Below are positions 27,655 to 37,376 of a DNA stretch of 43,259 bases, one piece after another; positions within the stretch are counted from its first letter, which is position 1; each line of letters begins with the position of its first letter. The notes under the pieces are model-generated. The model was given only the letters and a program-made list of their open reading frames with translations, did no database searches and was not told the DNA's origin. The translations under genes and the position numbers were made by a program. The DNA is from Promethearchaeota archaeon (lineage in GTDB: Archaea; Asgardarchaeota; Lokiarchaeia; Sigyniarchaeales; SOKP01), in the NCBI GenBank assembly GCA_016839915.1, contig JAEOTH010000016.1, positions 1 to 43,259 on the forward strand. The letters run 5' to 3'.

Positions 27655-28770
27655 TCATATTTTACTCCAAAATTCATCTGGTGTAAGATTTTTCCTAATT
27701 CTTGAAAAAGGACACGACGCAATACAATTTCCACAATCACTAGAATTTTCAACCCAAAATTCAAAACATTTTTCTACGTCAACATAATATTTCTTGACTC
27801 CGGGGTTATTAGAAATTGTAGATGGTACAAATGTATGGTTCTTTACTTTTGAAATTGCATCAGTTTCACAAGCTTCTGCGCACTTAAGACAATTTTTACA
27901 ATAATGATTAACTTTTCTTATGAATTTTTCGTTTGGTTCATCAGAATCTAATGGTATATCTGTAAAGACCTTACAAATGCGCACCCTCGGTCCAAGTTCA
28001 GGAGTAAGTAGTAGCCCATTTCTACCTAGAGCGCCAAGTCCAGCATCAATTGCTAAAGGTATACTCAGGGCAGTATCATTGCCACATTGAATGGCCCTAT
28101 ATCCTAAATTTCTAATGAATTCACCTAAACATGAGATAGTAAAAGCCATTCTTGAATATATAATTGCTGAGGCTGCTGCTGCTGGTTGAGCTGGTGCTGT
28201 TGATATTGCATCTTCATCCATTTCTATTGCCATTACTATTACCTTATTAATCCCATTTGGTAAATCTATCGGCTGGTTGTAAATTGAATCCGCAATTTTT
28301 CCTTCACGAACTTCTTGCTTTGCTTCAGCTTCACTAGTTTCATCAGGTCTTTTAAATCCTGTTTTATAAATCCATTTTTCATTAACATCTGCAATACCTA
28401 CTAAAGATGCTCCATAAAATTTTGCTGCTTTTTTTATAATCTTAGTGAAACTTTTTGAATTTTTAATTTCATATTTTGATTTCATCCAATTTACTCCATA
28501 ACCAATATCTATCAGATTTTTCCTTTCCCATGTGAATGCATAAGGAAACCTTTCGTATACTGTCCAACCTGCCGCTACAAGAGCAAAATCTATCCTCGAA
28601 TAACCGTCTTTCTTTGAAGCAATATGATTCTCGATATTAGTATCAATCATTTGATTGTAAGTTGGTAAAGTCTTATCCCACAATCTTCTAAATAACATGT
28701 TATCCTTCTGTTTGAAACGCTTGTAAACGGTTTCATCAATTTCATAGGGATTCTTCTTAACATTAACCAT
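27655..28770 (-). CDS. Reductive-dehalogenase-like cobalamin/two-[4Fe-4S] protein (no Tat signal)
   Basis: This 371-residue protein resembles the catalytic part of reductive dehalogenases (RdhA) and their relative epoxyqueuosine reductase. A B12-binding type region runs from FYGASLVGIADVNE (118-131) through GNDTALSIPLAIDAGLGALGRNGLLLTPELGPRVR (230-263), which is close to RdhA text. The two ferredoxin clusters are C291, C294, C297, C301 and C335, C346, C349, C353, including the RdhA-like spacing in the second. There is no twin-arginine signal and no membrane anchor gene beside it, so it is probably cytosolic. Actual dehalogenation is not shown by the sequence; another B12-dependent reduction is possible. 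Confidence 0.72.
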   Translation of the reverse strand: MVNVKKNPYEIDETVYKRFKQKDNMLFRRLWDKTLPTYNQMIDTNIENHIASKKDGYSRIDFALVAAGWTVYERFPYAFTWERKNLIDIGYGVNWMKSKYEIKNSKSFTKIIKKAAKFYGASLVGIADVNEKWIYKTGFKRPDETSEAEAKQEVREGKIADSIYNQPIDLPNGINKVIVMAIEMDEDAISTAPAQPAAAASAIIYSRMAFTISCLGEFIRNLGYRAIQCGNDTALSIPLAIDAGLGALGRNGLLLTPELGPRVRICKVFTDIPLDSDEPNEKFIRKVNHYCKNCLKCAEACETDAISKVKNHTFVPSTISNNPGVKKYYVDVEKCFEFWVENSSDCGNCIASCPFSRIRKNLTPDEFWSKI

Positions 28771-29199
28771 AATCTCATAAAATATAAAATAAGTAAAATA
28801 GTTTCTTTTTTATTCTACTTCTATTTTCCATGCTCTATATATTAATATAGAAAAAGCGGTTTTAGTATCAGTAGAAGATTAAAAAAAAATTTTAGAAAAA
28901 AATTTTAGAATTTCCAAACTAATTTCCGTTTCAAATTATAAATAAAGTATATCAAGCATAATTAAACCCATTATTTTCATTGACATATCTATACATTTAA
29001 ATGACAAAAAATTTTAAACATAAATTACAATCTTTTTAATATATCACTTAAAATATTTTATATATATAGAAAAGATATTAATTATAGAAATCTTAATAGT
29101 GATTAAATCAAAAAACAAGAAATCTCTTTAAATGATACTAAAATACACAAAGCCATTTCAAATTATAAAGTTCTTTAATAAGGAGAGGTAATTTAGCAA
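28771..29199. other. Divergent intergenic region between the Rdh-like and GTPase genes
   Basis: About 430 AT-rich bases without a credible gene. The 14-base word TTTCAAATTATAAA occurs at 28929-28942 and again at 29156-29169, and a 13-base A/T-rich unit is tandemly repeated near 28886-28910. Promoters for both neighbours should lie here; a ribosome-binding site precedes the GTPase. Confidence 0.5.
29181..29188 (+). promoter_or_regulatory. Strong Shine-Dalgarno sequence for the GTPase at 29200
   Basis: AGGAGAGG lies 11 bases before the ATG, the clearest ribosome-binding site in the window; most other genes here lack one. It implies a leadered transcript. Confidence 0.55.
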
Positions 29200-29730
29200 A
29201 TGTATGATGCAACGTATAAAATTGTGATTTTCGGTGATGCTGGTTGTGGAAAAACCACTTTAACTCAGAGATTTTTAACCAATTTATTTAAATCGGATTC
29301 TAAGATGACTATTGGTGTGGATTTTGAGGTTAAAAGTCTAGAAATCAATGGTAAAAGGATAAAACTACAAATTTGGGATTTCGGTGGGGAAGAGAGATTT
29401 AGATTTTTATTACCAACTTATGTACGGGGGGCTAATGGAGCTTTATTTATGTATGATGTTACCAATTATAGTTCTTTAGCCCACATAGATGACTGGTTAC
29501 TGGTGATAAGAAAGGAACTTAGAGCTGAAGATCAATTTCCTATTATTGTTGTGGGTGGAAAAGCAGACCTCCTTGATGATCGAGAAGTAACTGGAGAAGA
29601 AGGAATAAATATCGCAAAATCTAGGGGTGTAGATGGTTTTATAGAAAGTAGTTCGAAGACAGGTGAAAACGTAGAAGAAACTTTTGAAGCCTTGGCACGT
29701 TTAATGCTCCAAAAATCTAATTTATTATAA
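29200..29730 (+). CDS. Divergent Rab/Ras-like small GTPase with altered G3 and G4 motifs
   Basis: This 176-residue GTPase has a P-loop GDAGCGKT at 12-19 and switch-I Thr at 37. Two normally conserved residues differ. In G3 the text is WDFGGEERF, so Glu64 sits at the position of the catalytic Gln (Ras Gln61). In G4 the text is VVGGKADL, so Gly120 replaces Asn of NKxD while Lys121 and Asp123 remain. G5 is SSSKTG. Lower intrinsic hydrolysis or altered guanine affinity is plausible. There is no C-terminal cysteine (QKSNLL). It is a single-gene transcript with a strong ribosome-binding site, convergent with the winged-helix gene. Confidence 0.92.
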   Translation: MYDATYKIVIFGDAGCGKTTLTQRFLTNLFKSDSKMTIGVDFEVKSLEINGKRIKLQIWDFGGEERFRFLLPTYVRGANGALFMYDVTNYSSLAHIDDWLLVIRKELRAEDQFPIIVVGGKADLLDDREVTGEEGINIAKSRGVDGFIESSSKTGENVEETFEALARLMLQKSNLL

Positions 29731-29759
29731 AAAAAAGCTATTTCATGAAAAGTTCGAGA

Positions 29760-30695
29760 TTAATCTCCATTTGGTTCATCAAGTGCTACTTTTTGAGCTA
29801 ATCTTAAATCCTTTCTTCTCAGTGATACCATAATTTGAAAATCAAGATCTTTCTTATATAAATCAGCACATCGAAGTATTTCTTCAACAATTTTAGTTTC
29901 AAAGTCATTTTTTCCAATAGTGGATCCATTAAACATAGGTATTTCTGAGTAATACTCAATTAGATTTTCAACGATCTCTTCAGGTAAAACGTCAGATCTA
30001 TCTTTAACTGCGATACTAATTATCTCTTCTAATTTTTTATATATTTCCCTCTTACTAAATTGACATAATATGCATTTCGAGCTTCTATTTTTAAAAATAT
30101 TCACAATTATTAATCCCGTGATAAATTCAAAATTTCTAATCAGCACACTAACATTTTCCCTATTATAATCATCAACGTTTTGTTTTACATATTTCTCAGC
30201 ATTAATATATAAATTTGAGAAATTTATTGCTCTTTCAAAGTAAGCAGGAACTATGCAGAATAATCGAGTAAACCAAAATGGGTTTATCCCTGTTGGTGGA
30301 TCTTCATAAAAAATATAATATACAACTCTTCCATCTCTTTCTTTATATAGAGTAGATTCCTTTTTTAGCATATTTAAATAAGTTGAGATAGTAGACCGGG
30401 CAATCTCTTTGAAGTATCTTTTATATTCCTTTTCTACTTCCCCTGTTGTAATTTTTTTCTTTCCTTCCAAATAAAATCTTAAAATAATACCCAATATGCG
30501 ATTTTCATGAAGTCTTCCTGTTTTAATCTGTTGTTCTTCTGATTCATCCTCCCTAATCTGATATAGAAACGCAATTTCAGGTGCAAAATCTTGAACAACC
30601 TTATCTATTAACTGAAGTTTAGAATCTGTTATTTCTATTGCTTCTAATTTCGCACTCTCAATTAGTAGTTTTTCTATTTCTGATTTTTCAGACAA
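29760..30695 (-). CDS. Winged-helix protein, possible transcription regulator
   Basis: This 311-residue protein has a predicted winged-helix domain at about 65-130: helix ILGIILRFYLEG, then TTGEVEKEYKRY, then recognition-type helix RSTISTYLNMLKKES, then the wing DGRVVYYIFY. The rest is mostly helical with a C208xxC211 pair and matches no family I know. The start is TTG at 30695, as no ATG exists nearby in frame. It may be a DNA-binding regulator with a helical sensing domain. Targets are unknown. Confidence 0.6.
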   Translation of the reverse strand: MSEKSEIEKLLIESAKLEAIEITDSKLQLIDKVVQDFAPEIAFLYQIREDESEEQQIKTGRLHENRILGIILRFYLEGKKKITTGEVEKEYKRYFKEIARSTISTYLNMLKKESTLYKERDGRVVYYIFYEDPPTGINPFWFTRLFCIVPAYFERAINFSNLYINAEKYVKQNVDDYNRENVSVLIRNFEFITGLIIVNIFKNRSSKCILCQFSKREIYKKLEEIISIAVKDRSDVLPEEIVENLIEYYSEIPMFNGSTIGKNDFETKIVEEILRCADLYKKDLDFQIMVSLRRKDLRLAQKVALDEPNGD

Positions 30696-30966
30696 ACTTA
30701 AGAACCACTTGATTTTGATTTTGTGTTATATTAAAAAAAACTACATATCTTAATAAAAATTTATATTCTATTAAACTAGAAACATCTTATTTATTTATCT
30801 TTCTATCACAATTTCGTATTTTTTGAAATATATTGAATAATCATTATTTTCCTTTTATTAACTCCAAATAGTACTATTTAACTAGAGTATTTAAAAGTGA
30901 AGATTATTGATCACTGAATGGTTACTTTAATCATTCTGTTAATATATTGGTAATTTACAAAAAAAA

Positions 30967-32763
30967 TTAATCATTTTTTTGATATTTTTCTTTCCAAATA
31001 GGATCAGTCTCTTGCAATAATCTTCGCTGAACCTTGCCAATCAAGTTTTTAGGAAGTTCTCCGATTATGGCCACATTATGAGGTACTTTATATTCTGTCA
31101 TGTTATCTTTCGCCCATTCTTTTATCTTTTGGGGTGAACAATCGCAATCCTCTTTAATTGATACCCAAGCTTTAATGATCTCTCCGTACTCTTCATCAGG
31201 AAGTCCAGCTACAGCCGCTTCTGTAATATCAGGGTGTTTCATTAATAGTTCCTCAATCTCCTTAGGAAAAACAGAAAATCCTTTACACTTTATAAGTTGT
31301 TTTTTCCTATCTCTTATCTCAATAGTACCATCCTGGTTCATAAAACCAATATCTCCTGTTAAAAGCCACAACTTTCCTTCATACTCAAATATTGTTTTTG
31401 ATGTCTCATCTGGTTCATTTAGATATTCTAACATTACTTGAGGGCCGGTAATACAGATTTCACCACTATTTTCAATCCCAAAATTTTTATCTTCTGGATT
31501 TCCTAGACATATAGGGCCCTTAGAAAAATCATCAGTAGGCCAAATACCCCACTCTGTTCCAGGAAACGGCATTCCTATACTTCCAATCGGACTTTCACCA
31601 AATAAATTTCCTGCACTTACGGCAGGGCTAGCTTCTGACAAGCCATATCCTTCTACAATTCGCCCTCCGGTGTTTTTAACAAAAGCATCTCGAACAGGTT
31701 TATGCAACGGACCTGCACTAGAAATACATAATATTAATTTTCCCAAAACCCTTGGAAATCTTCTCTGAAGATTTTTAAGTTCAGCTAATCTTTTAAAAAT
31801 AATTTCTGTTCCTGCGTAAATTAATCCCTCCTTACAGGGTAAAAGTTCAATTTGCTCACACAATTCAGCTTGTGACGGAGGGGTCGGAAAAAGCATTATC
31901 CACCCTCCAACAGCTAAAGAAGTGTTCATAACAACAGTATGAGCAAAACTATGGAAAAGTGGTAATATTCCTATATTTCCGATTCCTGGCTTTTCCCCCC
32001 CTAACCATAATTTGCATTGCTTGGCATTCGAAACTACATTAAAATGACTTAAAACTGCAGCTTTTGGTAATCCTGTTGTACCTCCAGTCATAATATATGT
32101 TGCTGGATGTTTATTTACATCAATGTTCACTTTTGGAACATTTGGTTCTGTTTTTAAGAGATCTTTAAATTTTAAGGCACCTGGAAAATCAACTTTACCT
32201 GAAGGTATTTTTTTGATAAATTTTCCAATTGCTTTTTTTAATCCCTTTATTTCTGCTAAATCTATAAGGCTAGTATATACAACAATATCAATTGTTGATT
32301 CTTGAATTATCGGTTTTATCGATGATTCATATGAAGCATCTAATACAATAAGCATTTTAGGTTTTGTGATTTCAAGTTGGTGAAGAACTTCCATTGGCTG
32401 ATATGTAGGATTTATTCCACAAGCAATTGCACCTATTCTTATAATTGCATAATATGCAACAATATACTGAGGACAGTTAGGTAAAAATAACGTTACAACA
32501 TCACTCTTCTTAATTCCTAAATTTATTAACGCTGTAGCTAAAGACTTCACATAATTTTGGAACTGTTTATAGGTAATCCATGCATCTAAAAACCAGATAA
32601 AATTCTCTTTTCCGTATTTATCAACTTGTTCATCCAAGAATTCATTTATTGTTTTCTCTTCAAAATTAGTATTTAAAGGAACTCCTTCTGGCCACCATTT
32701 CTTAAACCAACGTTTAGATTCATCAATATAAAATGATTGTTGCAATTTTAATGTCATTTTCAC
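30967..32763 (-). CDS. AMP-forming acyl-CoA synthetase (long-chain fatty-acid-CoA ligase-like)
   Basis: This 598-residue adenylating enzyme activates a carboxylic acid with ATP and joins it to CoA. Motifs in order: TGGTTGLPKAAVLSH (ATP P-loop), EGYGLSEASP, TGDIGF, DRKKQLIKCKGFSVFPKEIEELL (hinge) and GKVQRRLL with the A10-type catalytic Lys. Length fits the FadD-type. It sits alone between regulator and surface-protein genes. The exact acid is not readable; lipid degradation or aromatic or branched acid use are all possible. Confidence 0.92.
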   Translation of the reverse strand: MKMTLKLQQSFYIDESKRWFKKWWPEGVPLNTNFEEKTINEFLDEQVDKYGKENFIWFLDAWITYKQFQNYVKSLATALINLGIKKSDVVTLFLPNCPQYIVAYYAIIRIGAIACGINPTYQPMEVLHQLEITKPKMLIVLDASYESSIKPIIQESTIDIVVYTSLIDLAEIKGLKKAIGKFIKKIPSGKVDFPGALKFKDLLKTEPNVPKVNIDVNKHPATYIMTGGTTGLPKAAVLSHFNVVSNAKQCKLWLGGEKPGIGNIGILPLFHSFAHTVVMNTSLAVGGWIMLFPTPPSQAELCEQIELLPCKEGLIYAGTEIIFKRLAELKNLQRRFPRVLGKLILCISSAGPLHKPVRDAFVKNTGGRIVEGYGLSEASPAVSAGNLFGESPIGSIGMPFPGTEWGIWPTDDFSKGPICLGNPEDKNFGIENSGEICITGPQVMLEYLNEPDETSKTIFEYEGKLWLLTGDIGFMNQDGTIEIRDRKKQLIKCKGFSVFPKEIEELLMKHPDITEAAVAGLPDEEYGEIIKAWVSIKEDCDCSPQKIKEWAKDNMTEYKVPHNVAIIGELPKNLIGKVQRRLLQETDPIWKEKYQKND

Positions 32764-32909
32764 TCACTATAGTTGAAAATAATTCTATCTTTATATCACT
32801 TAGATGTATCAAAATTTAAAACTTTGTGAGAAAAAAAAGTTTGTTGAAAAATGCAGTAATAGCAAAAACTTAATGATACTAGTTATAGAACCTCAATAGA
32901 ATGTAAAAT

Positions 32910-32928
32910 AAAAAAAAAGTAAAAAAAA
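32910..32928 (-). terminator. T-tract terminator after the surface-protein gene
   Basis: Two A-runs of nine and eight on the forward strand are T-runs on the reverse strand, 12-30 bases past the stop of the 697-residue gene. They fit an archaeal T-tract terminator. Confidence 0.5.
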
Positions 32929-32939
32929 TTAACGTTTAT

Positions 32940-35033
32940 TTAGAATCTTCTATCCTTTCTTCGTTTAATTAAGATAGTCGCGACACCTACTAATCCAACA
33001 CCGGCAACTAAAACAATTAAAGCCCAGAATCCTTCACTTTGGAATACCATAAAAACACTAAAAGTTGGATCATGCCAAACTCCTGAGCCATCCTCAAATT
33101 CCGGATAACAAACAGCATAAACCATCACGCTTAATTCGGTTTGGACTCTGATATCAGAAGCAAAAGTACTTACTTCTTCTCCTCCTTCTATTAGGTAGGT
33201 ATCATGCCTTTCATGTTCCATTAGCCAGACTGCAAGTGGAATAATACTAGTGCTAGCTGGAGCTGTGGATCTAATTGGGGTTGTTTCATTCCCATATTCA
33301 TAATCTGGACCTGCAATATTAACAAATTCCAATTCATCTCGCGCAGCAGCACCAATATAATCACCAACCATTAATTTATGCGATGTACTATTGTAATGTC
33401 TTTCTTCCAATATTGCTGTAGGTTCTTCAGGAATTTCACCTTGTGTTGTTATATCAAGTTCAAAATGCAGAACTGTAGATACATATATAATTGCGAGATC
33501 TAAACCTGGAATTGGTGATTTTGCAGAATAACCGTCAGGGGCATTCCAAGGAGCAAAAAATTGATTTAATTTGACTAGTCCATGTGCAGCTCCTAACTCT
33601 CTATCAACCTTAGGTTCAAAAGTGAAGCCAAAGTGTATATAGGCGAGATCTTCTTTTGGTGCGTCCAGGTAAGAATTCAAATCGACTCCTAATGGAACAG
33701 CGGAGATCTCAGGATCTATGAGGTTAATTCCCCATGAAATGCTTTTATTACTTGGATCAATATATGGTTTCACAAATTCGAAGCCACCTAGCACCTGCCC
33801 TAATATTAATCTATGGGTGAGTTCAGTGCTTGTTGGTATATTAACAGTGGTAGTTGGATCAATGTCTACAGGAGTGTAAACAGCGGAAATATCTTTACTA
33901 TCATCAGTATCATTATATAAAAAGGCTCCTGCTAGGTGATGTGTGAATAAGTAAAAATCAATATTACACCCTTCAAAAGCATTGGCTATAATAACTTCTG
34001 GGCTTCCCCCTCCACCTCCAGTAGCAGCATCAAGGATTGCGGAAACATCGATATGAATCTCAAAATTTTTAACCCATAACTGAATTAAATCAAAAGAAAA
34101 TTGAGTCCAAAATGTTTCTAACACATTTCCTGAAGTTGGTGTTAAAAGCCATTCAGTATAACTATCTTTTCTACTCTGAGCCGTCTGATTCCAAAAGTCA
34201 AGTAATTCAGTTCCATTAGTAATCTGAGTTTCAATAGACAAATCATTACCCACATCTGAATCATTCATAGTTATATACCAATTCTTATCAATACTGAATC
34301 CAGGTCCAGGGATTATATCAAGCTTTTGCCAGGTAATAGGATTCATAATAAATAATTCATCTCCAGTAAAAATATCATTTAGATGAATTAAAAACCATGT
34401 AATCAAGGAAATACCCTCACGAATAATGTCTCGGTTGAATGTGAAACCCTCAAAAAAGATTTGCCTGAAAAAATTGAGCAATTTATTTATGGCAGTAATA
34501 AATGACCTATCACTGTCCCATATTACTAAAGTAACTGCAGCACCTACCTCTATTTCATAATCAAATTGACCATGTTTTTCTACTACACAATAGGCATGTC
34601 CCATATCTGTTGGTGATAATTCAGTATATTCCTCAGTTTCTGTCATATTCACATATCTTTGAGGAAAAACGTATACATCTCTTGTATCTCCTTCATTATC
34701 AAAATTATATGTTCCTCGAGGAAGACGATGAGATCGATTAGCACTTAATACAAGCGTGCTACCTAACATTTCATATTTAGAAAGATTGAGATCTTTTAGG
34801 AATAGTGCTTCAAATATAGAACCTAATATTCTACCTCCATATCCTAAGTGTTGACCAAAGAGAGTACTAAATCCCCCTGTGAAAGCTTCGAAGATGCCCT
34901 CATCAACTTGATCAAAATTGAAGGGATCATCATTTTCTTGTCCAAAAGCTACCATCGGCATAGCAAATACCGAAGAAAAGACAATTGTAATGACCATCAA
35001 GGATTTTGTATTTAAAATTTTCATATTTCTCAC
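32940..35033 (-). CDS. Large secreted, C-terminally anchored surface protein
   Basis: This 697-residue protein has a signal peptide (MRNMKILNTKSLMVITIVFSSVFAMPMVAFG, cleavage near residue 31), a large outer domain, and a C-terminal membrane anchor (FWALIVLVAGVGLVGVATILI, then RRKDRRF inside). Only a few residues stay in the cytosol. The outer domain is rich in Asp, Asn and Thr, has a pentaglycine run in ATGGGGGSPEV, and shows no motif I know. It may be an envelope protein or exported receptor. The alternative start is Met4. It lies 176 bases upstream of the acyl-CoA ligase gene on the same strand. Confidence 0.72.
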   Translation of the reverse strand: MRNMKILNTKSLMVITIVFSSVFAMPMVAFGQENDDPFNFDQVDEGIFEAFTGGFSTLFGQHLGYGGRILGSIFEALFLKDLNLSKYEMLGSTLVLSANRSHRLPRGTYNFDNEGDTRDVYVFPQRYVNMTETEEYTELSPTDMGHAYCVVEKHGQFDYEIEVGAAVTLVIWDSDRSFITAINKLLNFFRQIFFEGFTFNRDIIREGISLITWFLIHLNDIFTGDELFIMNPITWQKLDIIPGPGFSIDKNWYITMNDSDVGNDLSIETQITNGTELLDFWNQTAQSRKDSYTEWLLTPTSGNVLETFWTQFSFDLIQLWVKNFEIHIDVSAILDAATGGGGGSPEVIIANAFEGCNIDFYLFTHHLAGAFLYNDTDDSKDISAVYTPVDIDPTTTVNIPTSTELTHRLILGQVLGGFEFVKPYIDPSNKSISWGINLIDPEISAVPLGVDLNSYLDAPKEDLAYIHFGFTFEPKVDRELGAAHGLVKLNQFFAPWNAPDGYSAKSPIPGLDLAIIYVSTVLHFELDITTQGEIPEEPTAILEERHYNSTSHKLMVGDYIGAAARDELEFVNIAGPDYEYGNETTPIRSTAPASTSIIPLAVWLMEHERHDTYLIEGGEEVSTFASDIRVQTELSVMVYAVCYPEFEDGSGVWHDPTFSVFMVFQSEGFWALIVLVAGVGLVGVATILIKRRKDRRF

Positions 35034-35329
35034 ATATTTTTTTGTTAAAAAATTAAGTTCAGTATTAAGGATATAATCAAAATATGACTTATTAATAATT
35101 TTTATTCTAATATAATAGAAACTTCAAAAAAATTAATGTTTCTCTAATATATCTAATACAGAAATCACCAGAATTCTATTTATGATTCTAAAATTGAGAC
35201 TTTTATTACTATTTTATAATTATGTTATAGTTCCAAAAAATCAAATGAAATTTAATCTCAATCTGCCCCTATTGTGCTAAATATTTATTAAACTCGTTTC
35301 TTCTTGATTTTAATTAAAATTCAATTTTT

Positions 35330-36334
35330 CTATTCATTTTGAAAGAAAGTATAAAAAAATACGAAAATGTATAATATTGCTGAAATTAGTAAGCTCCAGA
35401 TTCTTAACAGTTCTGAAAATTCTTCAGTAGTAAAAAGTACATTTGAGCCTATAAACACAGTAGCAATAAGATATCCAAAGATATGGCTTTTGAAACCTTT
35501 TACTTTAGCCTTACCTTGAATAAAATTAACAATTGATATGATAATAATAAAAATGAAACCAGCATAATAGAACAAATTAATTACTTCAAAATCCCCTAAA
35601 TCTAAAAACAAAAAAAATGCAAAAAGGATTATTTCAAGTATTTTTATATTCCAGAATCTCTGTTTTTTTGAAGATTCTGACCAAAATTGTTCATATTCAC
35701 TTATTCCTGAATTATAAAACAATAGTACGAATGAACCAATTGCTAAGGCAGTGAATAATGAATATGAAATCATAAAGAGATAAGGGAGTAATGGAAGCCA
35801 TATCCTATTCCATAAGAAAGAAGTTAATACAAAAAATTCTGGTATCACACTTACTGTGCAGAAAATTGGAAGTATAGAAGCAAGAACCATCATAATCCAA
35901 GTAAATTTCGATATTTTTGTATCTTCATCCCATACTTCTTTTTTAATAGTTGTCAATCGCCATGCCATCGATGCAAAGCTAAGGATAGAAATAACAGGTG
36001 TGATTAAAGGAAAAATAAAGATACACAAAATATATACGGCATTTATACCATAGAAGAATTTTAATCTAGACGGAACCACACTAATAGTTCTGTCAAAATC
36101 GTCAAGTGTATTTGCAAATCGATTAATAAAGAGAATTAAAAAGAACAACCAGGAAACACTAAAAATTATTGGGCATAAAATATTAATTATGATTGCCTTT
36201 AGCACTAGATCATCTGAATACCATAAATTAAAACCGGCAAAATTATAGATTAAAAAAATGGCAGTTGGAACTAATATAATTGATGCCAAAACAATTAAAC
36301 GACTAACTATAAACCCTTTTATCTCCTTAGACAT
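35330..36334 (-). CDS. Multi-pass membrane protein, uncharacterised
   Basis: This 334-residue protein has about nine hydrophobic segments, including IVLASIILVPTAIFLIYNF, IFFSVSW-type stretches and a C-terminal pair near 284-330. Loops are short and charged residues few. It carries no motif I recognise, no signal peptide separate from its first segment, and no zinc knuckle. It follows the Zn-ribbon membrane gene by 117 bases on the same strand. Transport or envelope roles are only guesses. Confidence 0.7.
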   Translation of the reverse strand: MSKEIKGFIVSRLIVLASIILVPTAIFLIYNFAGFNLWYSDDLVLKAIIINILCPIIFSVSWLFFLILFINRFANTLDDFDRTISVVPSRLKFFYGINAVYILCIFIFPLITPVISILSFASMAWRLTTIKKEVWDEDTKISKFTWIMMVLASILPIFCTVSVIPEFFVLTSFLWNRIWLPLLPYLFMISYSLFTALAIGSFVLLFYNSGISEYEQFWSESSKKQRFWNIKILEIILFAFFLFLDLGDFEVINLFYYAGFIFIIIISIVNFIQGKAKVKGFKSHIFGYLIATVFIGSNVLFTTEEFSELLRIWSLLISAILYIFVFFYTFFQNE

Positions 36335-36451
36335 AATTTGTACTAATACATTGAATCTTAATATTAATATAAAATACTATGATTTAATATTTAATATATT
36401 TTCCATCGATATTAGAAGGAGATTAACAAAAAAGGAGACTAATAAAATTAT

Positions 36452-37225
36452 TTATTTTTTTGCGCCACAATTTATACAAAATAAATCTTCTGTAGTAAGT
36501 TTAGCTCCACAATTCGTACAAAAATCAGATTGATGTGTAGTTTCAATTTTTTCTTCCACAGTTTCTCTTGGGAACATTTCTGTAGTTTCAGCGGCTTCTT
36601 CTTTAACTTTTGGTCTCACTCTCTTTTTTTTTGCTTTAGCGCCCTCAGGTTTGTATCTCAAACTTCCCACAAAAGCCCCAAATACAGTGCCAACTAAGCA
36701 GCCTTCTAAAATAGCAGTAAGAGCAGCAGGAAGAAACCATAGATCTGTTAATCCATATGATAAACCATCTAATAGGATAGCTCCTAATCCAAAAGGTAGT
36801 GCCACTGATAATATGCCGTAAAGTACTAATGAAATGATCGCATAACCAATTCCTATAGATAAACTAGTATGTATAGCTTCACGTGGAGAATGAGCAAATA
36901 ATCCACTAGCTATAACACATGTTAATATCCAGGGTAAAGTTATAGCAATTATTAATCCAATATCATCAGGACTATACATTATACACCAATGTATTGGAAA
37001 GAGTAGTACGAGAATCACTCCAATAAGAGCGCCTGCAATGAATTGGAAGAATACCCCTCCAAAGCCAAGTAAAGAAGTTAAATCCCCTAACGCTTCATCA
37101 ATATTTTGAATAAGTCCGCTTGTTACGCCCTCTGTAAGATTAAGGAACCTAAACGAGATGTATGCCATAGGAACAAATATTATCATACCCACTATTCCAG
37201 ATTTTATTACACGTCCCCATCCCAT
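36452..37225 (-). CDS. Membrane protein with a C-terminal zinc ribbon
   Basis: This 257-residue protein has five or six hydrophobic segments in residues 8-195, several small-residue rich (GGVFFQFIAGALIGVILVLL). A charged linker (KPEGAKAKKKRVRPKVKEEA) leads to a double CxxC zinc ribbon at the very end (FCTNCGAK... FCINCGAKK; C236, C239, C250, C253). The ribbon probably faces the cytosol. It lies 151 bases after the ABC ATPase gene on the same strand and could belong to that unit. Function unknown. Confidence 0.72.
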   Translation of the reverse strand: MGWGRVIKSGIVGMIIFVPMAYISFRFLNLTEGVTSGLIQNIDEALGDLTSLLGFGGVFFQFIAGALIGVILVLLFPIHWCIMYSPDDIGLIIAITLPWILTCVIASGLFAHSPREAIHTSLSIGIGYAIISLVLYGILSVALPFGLGAILLDGLSYGLTDLWFLPAALTAILEGCLVGTVFGAFVGSLRYKPEGAKAKKKRVRPKVKEEAAETTEMFPRETVEEKIETTHQSDFCTNCGAKLTTEDLFCINCGAKK

Positions 37226-37376
37226 ATTTATCCCCTTACTATAATCGATTAAATGATTTTAATTTCCTTAATAGTTATCAAAAAAGCATTATATATTTAT
37301 ACTTTTGTCTTGAATTTCTAATATTACTTCTACATTAAACATTAAGAACGTTATAAAAAAGAAGTTAAATTAAAAA

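Noticed and set aside
28886-28942. Short repeats as a CRISPR or IS end
   Set aside because: Only two copies of AT-rich words without regular spacers or a transposase gene; composition explains them.
30880-30966. Weak inverted repeat (GAATG and CATTC) as a terminator
   Set aside because: Five-base stem in AT-rich DNA without a clear T-run on the relevant strand.
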